Assembly: GCF_000378385.1 (NCBI RefSeq) | Contig: NZ_KB899676.1 | Coordinates: 59,650 to 123,649 of the forward strand | DNA: 64,000 nucleotides | Source of the DNA: Paenibacillus daejeonensis DSM 15491 | GTDB taxonomy: Bacteria > Bacillota > Bacilli > Paenibacillales > Paenibacillaceae | Direction: 5' to 3' | Shown here: piece by piece, positions 54,263 through 63,044 of the stretch | How the letters are laid out: every line of letters begins with the position of its first letter | Numbering within the stretch: the first letter of the stretch is position 1 | Program-made: the position numbers and the translations under genes | The notes under the pieces: generated by a model | Told to the model about the DNA's origin: nothing | Database searches by the model: none | Seen by the model: the letters and a program-made list of their open reading frames with translations, nothing else

Positions 54263-55456
54263 TCAACCTCCGATGATTCCGCGTGCCGGTCTGCCGAGCA
54301 GGTAGCCTTGTCCATAATCCACCCCCATGGCTTGGAGCTTGGACAGCTCCTCTGGCAGTTCAATGCCTTCGGCAATGACCTGTATTCCCATCTTGCGGGC
54401 AAAGGTCAAAAACGTCTCGAGGATATGCTCTTTGATTTCGTCCCGGTGAATTTGGCTAATTAACGAACGGTCGACCTTGATGTAGTCCGGCTGCAGCTCT
54501 ACGATCGATTGCAGTGACGAGTAGCCGGCCCCTGCATCATCAATCGCAATCTGATAGCCTTGGGAGCGATAATGGGACAACACCTTCTTGGCCGTCTCAA
54601 AATCCTCGATGGAGCTGCGTTCTGTCACCTCGAACACGATCTGTCTTGGGGTAAGACCCTGCTGGTGCAGCAGGCTTAACGTCTGACCGGGTGTAAAATG
54701 GGGGTCATGCATAATATTTGCGGAGATATTAATGAACATTTTCTGATGTGCTCCCAGCCCGCTGCTGCCCGAGATGGCTTTTTCGCGTGCCAATCGGTCC
54801 AGACTGTAGACGGCGCCTTCGCGCTCCGCAAAAGAAAATAACGCCAAGGGGCCGGCAAACCACCGATCATCTTCGCACCGGGATAAGGCCTCAAAGCCGA
54901 AGATGTCGCCGCCCATCTTGTAAATCGGCTGGTAGACGGGATACAAAAGGCCGTCATGCAGGATGCGCTGGAGGGCTCGCCGTCGCATACTCCGTTCCAC
55001 ACTGTCCCGGGCCTGGCCTTCAATGACCGCTTGTTTGGCTGCCCGGTACCAATGCTCATTGTCCCCAAGTGTCTCCATGTCGTAGGGTGGAGATATGCCT
55101 GCATGGAGCGTCCAGTTGGCAGTTATGGCAGTGGGCACTTCTGCGAGGTAACCAGCCTCCAACGTGAGCTGCAGCCCGCGTATTTCCTGAAACCATTCTT
55201 CCGGCTCGACAGTTCCTTTGATCGGTATAGACAAGTACAGGTCGTCCACCACCCAACGTCTGTCCTTCACTTCAGCGCCCAGTGGGTCCTCATGCAGCCT
55301 GCGTTCGATATACGACTGCCACCCTGCGATAAAGGAAGGCTCGGGCTTGCTGGCCGCACTGTCCGTTCCATGCCAGGACAAATAGACAATGCCATAATGG
55401 GAAGGGGCCCTTCCGTCATTAGCGGACCTAGATGTTGTCGCTTGACGATGCATCAT
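54263..55456 (-). CDS. EAL-domain cyclic-di-GMP phosphodiesterase
   Basis: 397 residues; GAGAGGAAG before the ATGATG start. The C-terminal ~250 residues are an EAL domain with apparently complete active site: FGFEALSR (EAL), INISANI (Asn), FEVTERSS (Glu), AIDDAGAGYSS (Asp-Asp), IKVDRSL (Lys), VIAEGIE (Glu) and DYGQGYLLGRP (Gln). It should hydrolyse c-di-GMP. The N-terminal ~140 residues have no clear GGDEF motif and may be a degenerate GGDEF-like or sensory part (VDDLYLSIPIKG, LEAGYLAEVP). The start overlaps the stop of a short upstream frame that reads like a lost N-terminus. Confidence 0.9.
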   Translation of the reverse strand: MMHRQATTSRSANDGRAPSHYGIVYLSWHGTDSAASKPEPSFIAGWQSYIERRLHEDPLGAEVKDRRWVVDDLYLSIPIKGTVEPEEWFQEIRGLQLTLEAGYLAEVPTAITANWTLHAGISPPYDMETLGDNEHWYRAAKQAVIEGQARDSVERSMRRRALQRILHDGLLYPVYQPIYKMGGDIFGFEALSRCEDDRWFAGPLALFSFAEREGAVYSLDRLAREKAISGSSGLGAHQKMFINISANIMHDPHFTPGQTLSLLHQQGLTPRQIVFEVTERSSIEDFETAKKVLSHYRSQGYQIAIDDAGAGYSSLQSIVELQPDYIKVDRSLISQIHRDEIKEHILETFLTFARKMGIQVIAEGIELPEELSKLQAMGVDYGQGYLLGRPARGIIGG

Positions 55457-55695
55457 CTGACTTCCTCTCTAAGCTGCGGAGTTGTGATCGTCTCTGCGAC
55501 ACATATGCTTCCCGGCAGCTTCTTCGCTTGCTTCTTCAGTCGAGCGTCAAGGGCTGAGACTTCTGTAGCCGGGTGGCGACATCGCCTGCTTCGTCCAGCT
55601 GCACATACAGCAAGACAAGCTGCCCGCGTTGCGTTAGACATCCAGTGATCATATCGATCAGCATCCGATTGATAAGTCCGGTTTTTGTCTCTTCC
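55453..55695 (-). pseudogene. Possible frameshifted N-terminal extension of the EAL gene
   Basis: An ATG at 55695 with GGAGATACAGG upstream opens MEETKTGLINRMLIDMITGC, QLVLLYVQLDEAGDVATRLQ, which stops after 54 codons. One base out of frame from about 55560 the sequence continues LDARLKKQAKKLPGSICVAE and REEV and ends at a TGA overlapping the EAL start. Joined, the two parts look like one ~80-residue domain. Confidence 0.45.
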
Positions 55696-56041
55696 ATCCT
55701 GTATCTCCTTACGGATTAGCTGTGGGCTCAGGCGTCCATCCATTCCAAAAAACTGCCTGCCCCTGAACGGAACAAACAGTTTCACTCCAAATATTAGGGT
55801 GTTGAAAAGGTTGAAGAGGCATGGAATCGAATCTGGTCCACGCTTTCTGAAAGAAAGCGACTTCGAGAGCATCAGCTGCGAAGCGTTCGCCTGAAAGCTT
55901 TTCGCAGAAAAGCTAGCTTCGGAAGCATACGCTGTCCTCGGATTTCAACCGCTACAGCGGTTAAATAATCAATAAATCTGAGGACAACAGCGATCGGAAG
56001 ATCGATCCGTGACCGTAGGTTCCTTTTTCCACCAGCCTAAT
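55696..56041. other. Structured intergenic element between EAL gene and phoU
   Basis: Three hairpins in a row: CGCTTTCT-GAA-AGAAAGCG (55841-55859), AGCTTTTC-GCA-GAAAAGCT (55896-55914), and GTCCTCGGATTT / AAATCTGAGGAC (55934-55985) enclosing AACCGCT / AGCGGTT. None has a T run. Candidate structured RNA or dispersed repeat. Confidence 0.55.
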
Positions 56042-56704
56042 CTATACGTTCAAATCCGGGCGCTTGCCAGTGACGAGATACACGACGCTCTCGCCAATGT
56101 TGGTTGCGTGGTCGGCGATCCGCTCGATGTAGCGGCCCACGAAGCTGAGCAGCACCGCTTGCGAAATCGTAACCGGATTTTCCACCATCAGCGAGAACAG
56201 CTCACGAATGATCTGGCTGTACAGGGCATCCACGCTGTCGTCGTCCCGACCGACCTTGTAAGCCAGGTCTACATTCTCGTGAATGAAAGCCTGAATCGAC
56301 TCATACGTCATCGTGTTCGTAATCTCCGCCATGCGCGGCAGGTCGATGAGCGGCTTGATCAGCTCTTGTCCTTCCAGACGCAAGACCACCTTGGCCACAT
56401 CTACCGCGAGGTCGCCCATACGCTCCAGGTCACTGGCAATCTTGAATGCCGAGAGAATGATCCGGAGATCCTTCGCTACCGGCTGCTGCGTCGCAATCAG
56501 CTTGGAGCCGATTTCCGTAATGCGGTCCTCGAGGTTATTCAGCTCGGGATCTTGACGGATAATCGATTTTGCTTTGACAACATCCACTTCCTGAAGTGCG
56601 ATCATGGCTTCGCGCAATGCATGCTCCACCCGTCCACCGAGCTCTACGATGAGATTATGCAGCTCTTGCAAACCCAGGTCAAATTCCTTGCGAATGGTCA
56701 TCAT
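56042..56704 (-). CDS. phoU: Phosphate transport regulator PhoU
   Basis: 220 residues from ATG 56704 (GAGGGG upstream); the frame extends further but only into the pstB end. All-helical with two PhoU repeats: EFDLGLQELHNLIVELGGRV, IRQDPELNNLEDRITEIGSK, DLRIILSAFKIASDLERMGD and SFVGRYIERIADHATNIGES, which contain the metal-binding ExxxDxxER-like motifs. It links the Pst importer to PhoR signalling and dampens phosphate uptake. Last gene of the pst operon. Confidence 0.97.
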   Translation of the reverse strand: MMTIRKEFDLGLQELHNLIVELGGRVEHALREAMIALQEVDVVKAKSIIRQDPELNNLEDRITEIGSKLIATQQPVAKDLRIILSAFKIASDLERMGDLAVDVAKVVLRLEGQELIKPLIDLPRMAEITNTMTYESIQAFIHENVDLAYKVGRDDDSVDALYSQIIRELFSLMVENPVTISQAVLLSFVGRYIERIADHATNIGESVVYLVTGKRPDLNV

Positions 56705-56744
56705 ATCTTGACACCCCTCTACATTAGTAACGAAGGCCCGGCGA

Positions 56745-57500
56745 CTAGCCGAACCGCCCGGTAATATATTCCTCTGTGCGTTTATCCGATGGATTGGAGA
56801 ACAGCTGTCCCGTCTGATCCGCCTCAATAACCTCGCCGTTCAAGAAGAATACGGTCTGGTCCGATACCCGCGCCGCCTGGTGCATGTTGTGCGTCACCAT
56901 CACAATCGTATACTTCTCTTTCAACTCTTGCGCCAGCTCCTCGATCTTCAGCGTAGAGATTGGATCAAGCGCCGATGTCGATTCATCCATGAGCAGCACG
57001 TCGGGATCAACCGCCAACGCTCTGGCAATACAGAGACGCTGCTGCTGACCACCCGAGAGTCCCATGGCGTTCTTGTTCAGATCATCCTTGACCTCATCCC
57101 ACAGCGAAGCCCCGCGCAAGCTGCGCTCTACCACTTCATTCAACTGTTTGCGGTCCAGCTTTTGGTGCAGTCGGGGTCCGAACGCAACATTCTCGTAGAT
57201 GGATTTAGGAAAAGGATTCGGCTGCTGGAATACCATGCCGACGCGCTTGCGCAGCTGCTCGACATCTGTACTCGGCGCATAGATGTTATCTCCCGAGAGC
57301 AGAATTTCGCCTTCGACACGGGTGCCCGCAATCATATCGTTCATCCGGTTCAGTGTCCGCAGAAAGGTCGATTTGCCGCAGCCCGAAGGGCCGATCAGCG
57401 CCGTGATCGATTTCTCTGGAATGGAGAAGTTTAATCCTTTGAGCGCCATAAAATCACCATAGTAGAGCTTCAAATCATTGATTTCGTATTTAGTCTGCAT
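56745..57500 (-). CDS. pstB: Phosphate ABC transporter ATPase PstB (second copy)
   Basis: 251 residues; Walker [21 protein letters not shown]-loop [11 protein letters not shown], signature [16 protein letters not shown], Walker [13 protein letters not shown], His of TIVMVTHNM. It drives phosphate import with PstCA. Lies 13 bases after the first pstB, and both have full motif sets. Tandem pstB genes are also known in B. subtilis (pstBA, pstBB). Confidence 0.98.
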   Translation of the reverse strand: MQTKYEINDLKLYYGDFMALKGLNFSIPEKSITALIGPSGCGKSTFLRTLNRMNDMIAGTRVEGEILLSGDNIYAPSTDVEQLRKRVGMVFQQPNPFPKSIYENVAFGPRLHQKLDRKQLNEVVERSLRGASLWDEVKDDLNKNAMGLSGGQQQRLCIARALAVDPDVLLMDESTSALDPISTLKIEELAQELKEKYTIVMVTHNMHQAARVSDQTVFFLNGEVIEADQTGQLFSNPSDKRTEEYITGRFG

Positions 57501-57513
57501 GCCCTCACCTCTC

Positions 57514-58272
57514 TTAACCGAAGCGCCCGGAAATGTAGTCGTCCGTCTGTTTCTTGGACGGGTTCGTGAACATTTTCTGCGTATCGTCGAATTCCACCAG
57601 TTCTCCCATGAAGAAAAAAGCGGTCTTGTCCGAGATCCGTGCTGCTTGATGCATGTTGTGTGTCACGATGATGATGCAATAGTCCTGCTTCAGCTCGGAG
57701 ATCAATTCCTCGATCTTCGCGGTCGATACGGGATCAAGCGCGGAGGCCGGTTCATCCATCAGGATAATCTTCGGCTTTACCGCAAGTGATCTTGCGATAC
57801 AGAGCCGCTGCTGCTGTCCACCAGAGAGCGAGAGGGCCGATTGATGCAATCTGTCCTTCGTCTCTTCCCACAGCGCTGCCTTGCGCAGCGAGGTTTCAAC
57901 GATTTCGTTCAGCTGTTTTTTATTCTTGATGCCATGGTAACGGGGACCGAAGGCGATATTTTCATAAATGGATTTGTGGAACGGATTAGGCCGCTGCCAG
58001 ACCATGCCGATCTTCTGGCGCAGCAGGACGACGTCAACCGACGGATCGTTGATATTCTTGTCCTCAATCCAGATCTCGCCCGTAATCCGAGCATCGCCGA
58101 TCAAGTCGTTCATCCGGTTCAGACTGCGCAGGAACGTTGATTTGCCACAGCCGGACGGTCCAATCAGGGCGGTGACTTCCTTGGCTGCAAAATCGAGATT
58201 GATCTCCTTTACCGCTTGTTTCTTTCCATAATAGACACTTAAATCGCGTACATATAATCCGTTGTTAGGCAT
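57514..58272 (-). CDS. pstB: Phosphate ABC transporter ATPase PstB (first copy)
   Basis: 252 residues; GAGGAGGAGG before the ATG. Walker [20 protein letters not shown], signature [16 protein letters not shown], Walker [12 protein letters not shown]. Around 60-65 percent identical to the next gene by eye, differing mostly in surface stretches ([30 protein letters not shown]). Both could serve the single PstCA pair. Confidence 0.98.
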   Translation of the reverse strand: MPNNGLYVRDLSVYYGKKQAVKEINLDFAAKEVTALIGPSGCGKSTFLRSLNRMNDLIGDARITGEIWIEDKNINDPSVDVVLLRQKIGMVWQRPNPFHKSIYENIAFGPRYHGIKNKKQLNEIVETSLRKAALWEETKDRLHQSALSLSGGQQQRLCIARSLAVKPKIILMDEPASALDPVSTAKIEELISELKQDYCIIIVTHNMHQAARISDKTAFFFMGELVEFDDTQKMFTNPSKKQTDDYISGRFG

Positions 58273-58296
58273 GACTGCCTCCTCCTCTCGGCCACC

Positions 58297-59184
58297 TTAT
58301 TTGCTGGCTGTAAACTTGCGATGAATATAGCCGCCGATGAAGCGTGCCGTAAAGTTGAACAGCAGAACGACGATCACGAGCACGGCTGAAGCGCCAGCCG
58401 CAATTTCCGCAGCATCAGGTGCCAGGCCCTCACTGTTGATCTTCCAGATATGCACGGCCAGCGTCTCTGCCGGACGAAACGGGTTAAGCGGAGAATTCGA
58501 GCTAAATGGATTCCAGTTCGTGAAATCCAGCCGCGGCGAACTCATACCAGCGGTGAAGAGCAATGCCGCGGCTTCGCCGAATACGCGGCCGGAGGCCAGA
58601 ATCGTACCGGTCAGAATGTTAGGCATGGCAATGGGCAGCATAATCGAGGTAATCGTCTTCCAGCGTGATAATCCCAGCGCCAGACTCGCTTCCTTCTGCT
58701 CCTTGGGCACGGCACGGATGGCTTGCTCCGTAATCCGGACCATCAGCGGCAGGTTGAAAACCGTAAGCGCCAGCGCACCTGCGAACAAGGAGTAACCCAA
58801 TCCGAAGTAATGAACGAGTACCAAGAGACCAAACAAACCGACAACGATTGACGGGAATGACGAGAGAACCTCGACGACCAGACGAATGAAATCCGTAAAC
58901 CGATTGGCTTTGGCATACTCACTCATATAAATACCTGCCCCTACTCCAAGCGGAACAGTAATAAGAAGTGTCAGGACGAGCAGGAACACCGAGTTAAACA
59001 ATTGCGGTCCGATCCCCCCGCCTTCGCGGATGCTTTGCGGAACCGAGGTCAGGAAATCCCAGCTGACATGGCCGAGTCCGCGGACCAGGATATAGCCGAG
59101 CAGCCCGGCCAGGATGGCGACGATAAAGATCGCGACCGCGATGATGACAACAGTTGCGATGCGGTTAGCTAGCTTTGCACTCAT
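58297..59184 (-). CDS. pstA: Phosphate ABC transporter permease PstA
   Basis: 295 residues from ATG 59184 with GAGGAGG upstream; it overlaps the pstC stop by four bases. Six membrane segments; permease loop REQKEASLALGLSRWKTITS-like (PKEQKEASLALGLSRWKTIT) and the PstA motif FNLPLMVRITEQAIRAVP. Forms the membrane channel with PstC. Confidence 0.97.
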   Translation of the reverse strand: MSAKLANRIATVVIIAVAIFIVAILAGLLGYILVRGLGHVSWDFLTSVPQSIREGGGIGPQLFNSVFLLVLTLLITVPLGVGAGIYMSEYAKANRFTDFIRLVVEVLSSFPSIVVGLFGLLVLVHYFGLGYSLFAGALALTVFNLPLMVRITEQAIRAVPKEQKEASLALGLSRWKTITSIMLPIAMPNILTGTILASGRVFGEAAALLFTAGMSSPRLDFTNWNPFSSNSPLNPFRPAETLAVHIWKINSEGLAPDAAEIAAGASAVLVIVVLLFNFTARFIGGYIHRKFTASK

Positions 59185-60095
59185 ATCTTGGTCCTCCTCT
59201 CCAGCCATCTCACGATAAATACGAATACGAATGTCATAAGCATCAGAATCAATGCCAGTGACCATAGCGCATTATTATGCGGTGAATTCATGACCGTGTT
59301 CCCCATACTTAGCGTAATAACACTGGTCAGCGTCGATGTCGAGTCGAACAGGGAACGCGGCAGGAACGGCGCATTACCGATAACCATCTGTACAGCAAGG
59401 GCTTCGCCAAAGGCGCGCGAGATGCCCAGGACAACACCTGTCATCAGAGCCGGGAACGTTGTCGGCAGCACAATCCGGTAAATTGTCTGCCAGCGCGTCG
59501 CACCTAGTGCGTACGAACCTTCTTTTAGACCGCCTGGGAGTGCGGAGAGCGCATCGGTAGCAATCGTCGTAATCGTTGGCAGAATCATAATGGATAGGAC
59601 AATCGCACCTGCGGCCAGGCCAAGACCTTGCCCGGGGAATGTATCGCGCAGGAAGGGGACGATGATACTGAGGCCTACAAAACCGTAGACAACAGAAGGG
59701 ATCCCGGCGAGCAGCTCGATAACCGGCTGCAGGTAGCGACGGCCGTACTTGGGCATAATCTCTGTCATGAAGATGGCTGCACAGAAGCCTAGTGGTGCTG
59801 CGATTAACGCCGCCATAATGGAGGTGCTGAAGGAACCGAAAATGAAGGGCAACGCCCCAAAGATCGGCGGCTTGGCATCAGGCTGCCAACGGAGGCCGCT
59901 GATGAATTCCCACACATTGACGCCCCTAAAAAAGGTCGTCAGGCCACGTGAGGCGACGAAATAAACCATGGAAAAGATGGTTACGATAAGAACGATGATA
60001 CATAGCCATGTATAAATCTTACCGACCCATTCTTCGGTTAGATGCTGTTTGCTTATTTTCTCTTTGGGGTGATCCAGGGTTACCCTCTCCTTCAC
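59181..60095 (-). CDS. pstC: Phosphate ABC transporter permease PstC
   Basis: 304 residues; membrane segments from residue ~30 (WLCIIVLIVTIFSMVYFVAS), loop LPGGLKEGSYALGATRWQTI. The start is uncertain: the GTG at 60095 has no ribosome site in front, and AAGGAGAGG lies inside the first codons; a CTG at 60077 would have correct spacing. It follows a hairpin between pstS and pstC. Confidence 0.95.
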   Translation of the reverse strand: MKERVTLDHPKEKISKQHLTEEWVGKIYTWLCIIVLIVTIFSMVYFVASRGLTTFFRGVNVWEFISGLRWQPDAKPPIFGALPFIFGSFSTSIMAALIAAPLGFCAAIFMTEIMPKYGRRYLQPVIELLAGIPSVVYGFVGLSIIVPFLRDTFPGQGLGLAAGAIVLSIMILPTITTIATDALSALPGGLKEGSYALGATRWQTIYRIVLPTTFPALMTGVVLGISRAFGEALAVQMVIGNAPFLPRSLFDSTSTLTSVITLSMGNTVMNSPHNNALWSLALILMLMTFVFVFIVRWLERRTKI

Positions 60096-60098
60096 ACG

Positions 60099-60135
60099 CC
60101 GATAAAGAGGCAGATTAACTCCACCTCTTCATCGG
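60099..60135 (-). other. Hairpin between pstS and pstC
   Basis: CCGATGAAGAGG / CCTCTTTATCGG, a 12-bp stem with one G-U and a 13-base loop, without a T run. Likely an RNA-stability or processing hairpin that keeps pstS message high relative to the permeases. Confidence 0.7.
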
Positions 60136-60180
60136 TATGAATTCCGTACAAAGTTTGTATGCCGTTTGTTGCACTCGAGC

Positions 60181-61155
60181 CTATTTTTGAGTGACGTTTC
60201 CTTCGACATCGCGAACGATTGTCATAGCGGAAGCCGGGATGTAGCCAAGCTCAACAACATCATTGGTTTGTACTTCGTCGGAGAGCATGAAGTCCAGGAA
60301 TGCTTGAACCAATTCGCTTGGCTCGCCTTTTGTATACATGTGCTGGTAAGCCCAGATTGGATATTCGCCGTTTGTTACGTTCTCTTCGGTTGGCTCGATG
60401 CCGTCATAGCTCAGAGCAGTGATGGAATCATCCAGGTAAGACAGAGCCAGGTAACCGATCGCACCAGGCGTTTCACCAATCAGTTTTCTTACGTTACCGG
60501 AAGACTCCTCTTGGATCTGACCAGGCAGATCAGGGGAAGCTTCGCCCAGTGCATACGATTCAAACGTTTTACGAGTACCGGAGCTAGATGGACGGTTAAC
60601 GATAACGATCTCTTGATCAATGCCGCCAACTTCAGACCAGTTCGTTACTTCGCCTTTGAAAATTTGAAGCAATTGAGCTTGCGTCAGATTGTCAATGCCT
60701 ACTTCAGGGTTAACAACTGCAGCCATAGCGACTACTGCAATTTGGTGGTCGACCAGTTCAGCAGCTTTTGGAGCTTCGTCGTCTACGAATTTCTCTTCAG
60801 CGAAGATATCGGAGTTACCGATGTCGGATTGACCTTCAGATACTTGAGTCAGGCCAGTACCACTGCCGCCCGCTTGTACAAGTACGGTTACTTTTCCGTT
60901 CTCATCCATGAATTTATTAGCTGCTTCCTCTACCAGTGGAGCCATAGCCGACGATCCAACAGCCAGGATTTGTCCTTCAAGTTCTGCAGCAGGAGGTTCC
61001 GTCTCAGGTGTATTGTTGCCGCCAGTGTTTGTGCTGCCTTGCGAGTTGTTCGGCGTGCCATTGTTTGTACCGTTGTTTGTCGTGTTGTTACCTCCGCATG
61101 CTGCCAGGGTGATCGACAGGACCAGCGTCATAACCAACAGTAAACTCTTTTTCAT
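60181..61155 (-). CDS. pstS: Phosphate-binding lipoprotein PstS
   Basis: 324 residues. Lipobox ITLAACGGN; Asn/Gly/Thr-rich linker (25-50); phosphate-binding residues in AVGSSAMAPLVEEA, QAGGSGTGLTQVSEG and NRPSSSGTRKTFE. First gene of the pst operon; GGAAGGGG before the ATG. Captures phosphate outside the membrane. A PhoP-type box was sought upstream; only one TTAACA was seen, so regulation by PhoP is inferred from the family. Confidence 0.98.
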   Translation of the reverse strand: MKKSLLLVMTLVLSITLAACGGNNTTNNGTNNGTPNNSQGSTNTGGNNTPETEPPAAELEGQILAVGSSAMAPLVEEAANKFMDENGKVTVLVQAGGSGTGLTQVSEGQSDIGNSDIFAEEKFVDDEAPKAAELVDHQIAVVAMAAVVNPEVGIDNLTQAQLLQIFKGEVTNWSEVGGIDQEIVIVNRPSSSGTRKTFESYALGEASPDLPGQIQEESSGNVRKLIGETPGAIGYLALSYLDDSITALSYDGIEPTEENVTNGEYPIWAYQHMYTKGEPSELVQAFLDFMLSDEVQTNDVVELGYIPASAMTIVRDVEGNVTQK

Positions 61156-61344
61156 TTCTTTTGTTTCCCCTTCCGTACGCTCGAATTAATTTGTTTTGCT
61201 TACAAGACCAAGTATAGAAGCCTGTCATTAAATCCATATCTTCGAATTGTTAACGCAATAACAAAATTGAATCGAAGAATTGCATAATGTACACCGCTAC
61301 CATAGAATAGTTCTATAATTAACAGAGCTCAGGCGGTGAATGTG

Positions 61345-62214
61345 ATGAACATTTTAAAATTCCGGATGCTGGTCCTGATTGAACGGTATAAAAAAGCGAC
61401 CACCGTCGCTGAACAAATGGGGATGAAGCAGCCGACCATCAGCTTTCATATGAAGAAGATGGAGGAAGAGTGGGGGATTAAGTTATTCGAGTACAAGGCG
61501 GGCAAAATCATTCTGACCGAAGCCGGCCGCCTCATCCATCACTATGCCCGGCGCATCGTCGCCAGCCATGATGAAGCGTGGGCCCGCGTGCAGGAGATGA
61601 GCGGGCACGGCCGGGGCAGTCTGACGATTGGTTGCACCGATACAGTGCTGAGTGCACTGCCGAATGCGCCTTGGGTAGCCGATCTTCCGATCAAGGATAA
61701 ACCGATCTACCATGTGCGCACAGCTGAACATGATGCCTTGATGGAGATGCTGAATCAGGGAAGACTGGATCTGGTACTCAGCGGCCAGGGGCCTCAGGAA
61801 AGCGGGCAATCTCAACAAGTGCTGGAGTCTCAGCTAGCTCTCGTAATCTCGGATAGTCATCCGTTGCTTCATCTGGAGGGTGACCCGGCCGGCATGCATC
61901 TGACAGCCTATCCTTATCTGAGGCTGGAGGACCGCTCCGTGAACGAAGCGGTCATGGTCTGGGAAGCCGAGCAAGGCATTTCGCTGGAAGCGCATCTGCA
62001 TGCAGACCGCTGCTCCCTGCTCTTCCAGACGCTGCGGCGCGGGCAGGGCTTCACCCTCGTTCCGGCTGCTGCGATTCCCGCGGACGAGCCTGGCATTCGT
62101 CGACTGCCGTTGCCCGGTCGGGCGCCCCTATGGAGGATTCAAGTCTTCACACCCAAGCAGCACTGGAACCCGTCCCTGCTGAGCCAGACCGTGGAGCGTC
62201 TGCTACAGAGCTAA
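61345..62214 (+). CDS. LysR-family transcriptional regulator
   Basis: 289 residues from ATG 61345 (GGCGGTG upstream; GTG at 61336 also in frame). N-terminal winged helix: ERYKKATTVAEQMGMKQPTI, SFHMKKMEEEWGIKLFEYKAGKIILTEAGR in two parts, then a LysR substrate-binding domain (about 90-289; SLTIGCTDTVLSALP, LDLVLSGQG, GFTLVPAAAIP). Divergent from pstS across a 190-bp gap, so it may regulate the pst operon or simply neighbour it. The effector is unknown. Confidence 0.92.
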   Translation: MNILKFRMLVLIERYKKATTVAEQMGMKQPTISFHMKKMEEEWGIKLFEYKAGKIILTEAGRLIHHYARRIVASHDEAWARVQEMSGHGRGSLTIGCTDTVLSALPNAPWVADLPIKDKPIYHVRTAEHDALMEMLNQGRLDLVLSGQGPQESGQSQQVLESQLALVISDSHPLLHLEGDPAGMHLTAYPYLRLEDRSVNEAVMVWEAEQGISLEAHLHADRCSLLFQTLRRGQGFTLVPAAAIPADEPGIRRLPLPGRAPLWRIQVFTPKQHWNPSLLSQTVERLLQS

Positions 62215-62300
62215 CTGTAGGATGGATGAGAGATGCGCCGGACATGGCCGCAATGCACCATGAGTTGGATCGGAAGAGGAAGAATGGTGAATGGTGAATG

Positions 62301-62759
62301 GTGCGCTACTGCAGACAAATGACTTCGCGGCGCAGCTGTAGAGGAACAAAAGTGCGCTACTACAGGCAAATGACCTCCTGGTGCAGCAATAGAGGAACAA
62401 TGGTGCGCTACTACAGGCAAATGACCTCCCGACGCAGCAATAGAGGAAGAAAGGTGCGCTACTGCAGGCAAATGACCTCCCGGCGCAGCTGTAGAGGAAC
62501 AAAAGTGCGCTACTACAGGCAAATGACCTCCCGACGCAGCAATAGAGGAAGAAAGGTGCGCTACTACAGGCAAATGACCTCGCGGCGCAGCAATAGAGGA
62601 ACAATGGTGCGCTACTACAGACAAATGACCTCCCGACGCAACAATAGAGGAAGAAACGTGCGCTACTACAGACAAATGACCACCCGATGCAGCAATAGAG
62701 GAACAAAGGTGCGCTACTACAGACAAATGACCTCCCAGCGCGGCTGTTCAGGAAGAAAG
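62301..62759. repeat. Nine tandem copies of a 51-bp repeat
   Basis: Units start GTGCGCTACTACAGGCAAAT at 62301, 62352, 62403, 62454, 62505, 62556, 62607, 62658 and 62709, exactly 51 bases apart. Copies differ by a few substitutions but no indels. Because 51 is a multiple of three, several frames on both strands stay open as 17-residue repeats; none has a convincing start site, and I regard the array as non-coding. Confidence 0.92.
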
Positions 62760-63044
62760 GTGGGTGTCGATTAGTTGGTAAAAATCGTTGAAACGGAGCG
62801 GCACTCGATTTCAAATATTAGGGAGCATTTTTTCCGCTAAGCGGTCTGTATCGCGCATGAAATCAAGATAATGGCTTCTATTTTCCGCTATTTGCTTCAA
62901 TCCATCAGGTAACCAATGGTTAGTTAGCGAATAACGGAACATATGCTCCATAAAATCGGCAGAACCCCCGTTATGAAGCGAATAACGGAACATATGCGCC
63001 ATATCCAAAATGAATCGACAATCTCGAAAGGTGTGTTCTAGAGT
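62760..63044. other. Intergenic region with a short direct repeat
   Basis: GCGAATAACGGAACATATGC occurs twice (62928 and 62980 region), as part of a ~50-base imperfect duplication. No gene is convincing. Confidence 0.5.

Noticed and set aside
60166..61143. 325-codon plus-strand frame
   Set aside because: Antisense shadow of pstS.
61156..61335. PhoP box before pstS
   Set aside because: Only one TTAACA element was seen; the repeated spacing needed for a Pho box is not present by eye.
62301..62759. CRISPR array
   Set aside because: The repeats are contiguous 51-bp units with no unique spacers and no cas genes nearby.
62203..62814. 203-residue minus-strand and 158-residue plus-strand repeat proteins
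   Set aside because: Open only because the unit length is a multiple of three; no ribosome site, and the residues (Cys/Ser/Phe-rich) have no family pattern.
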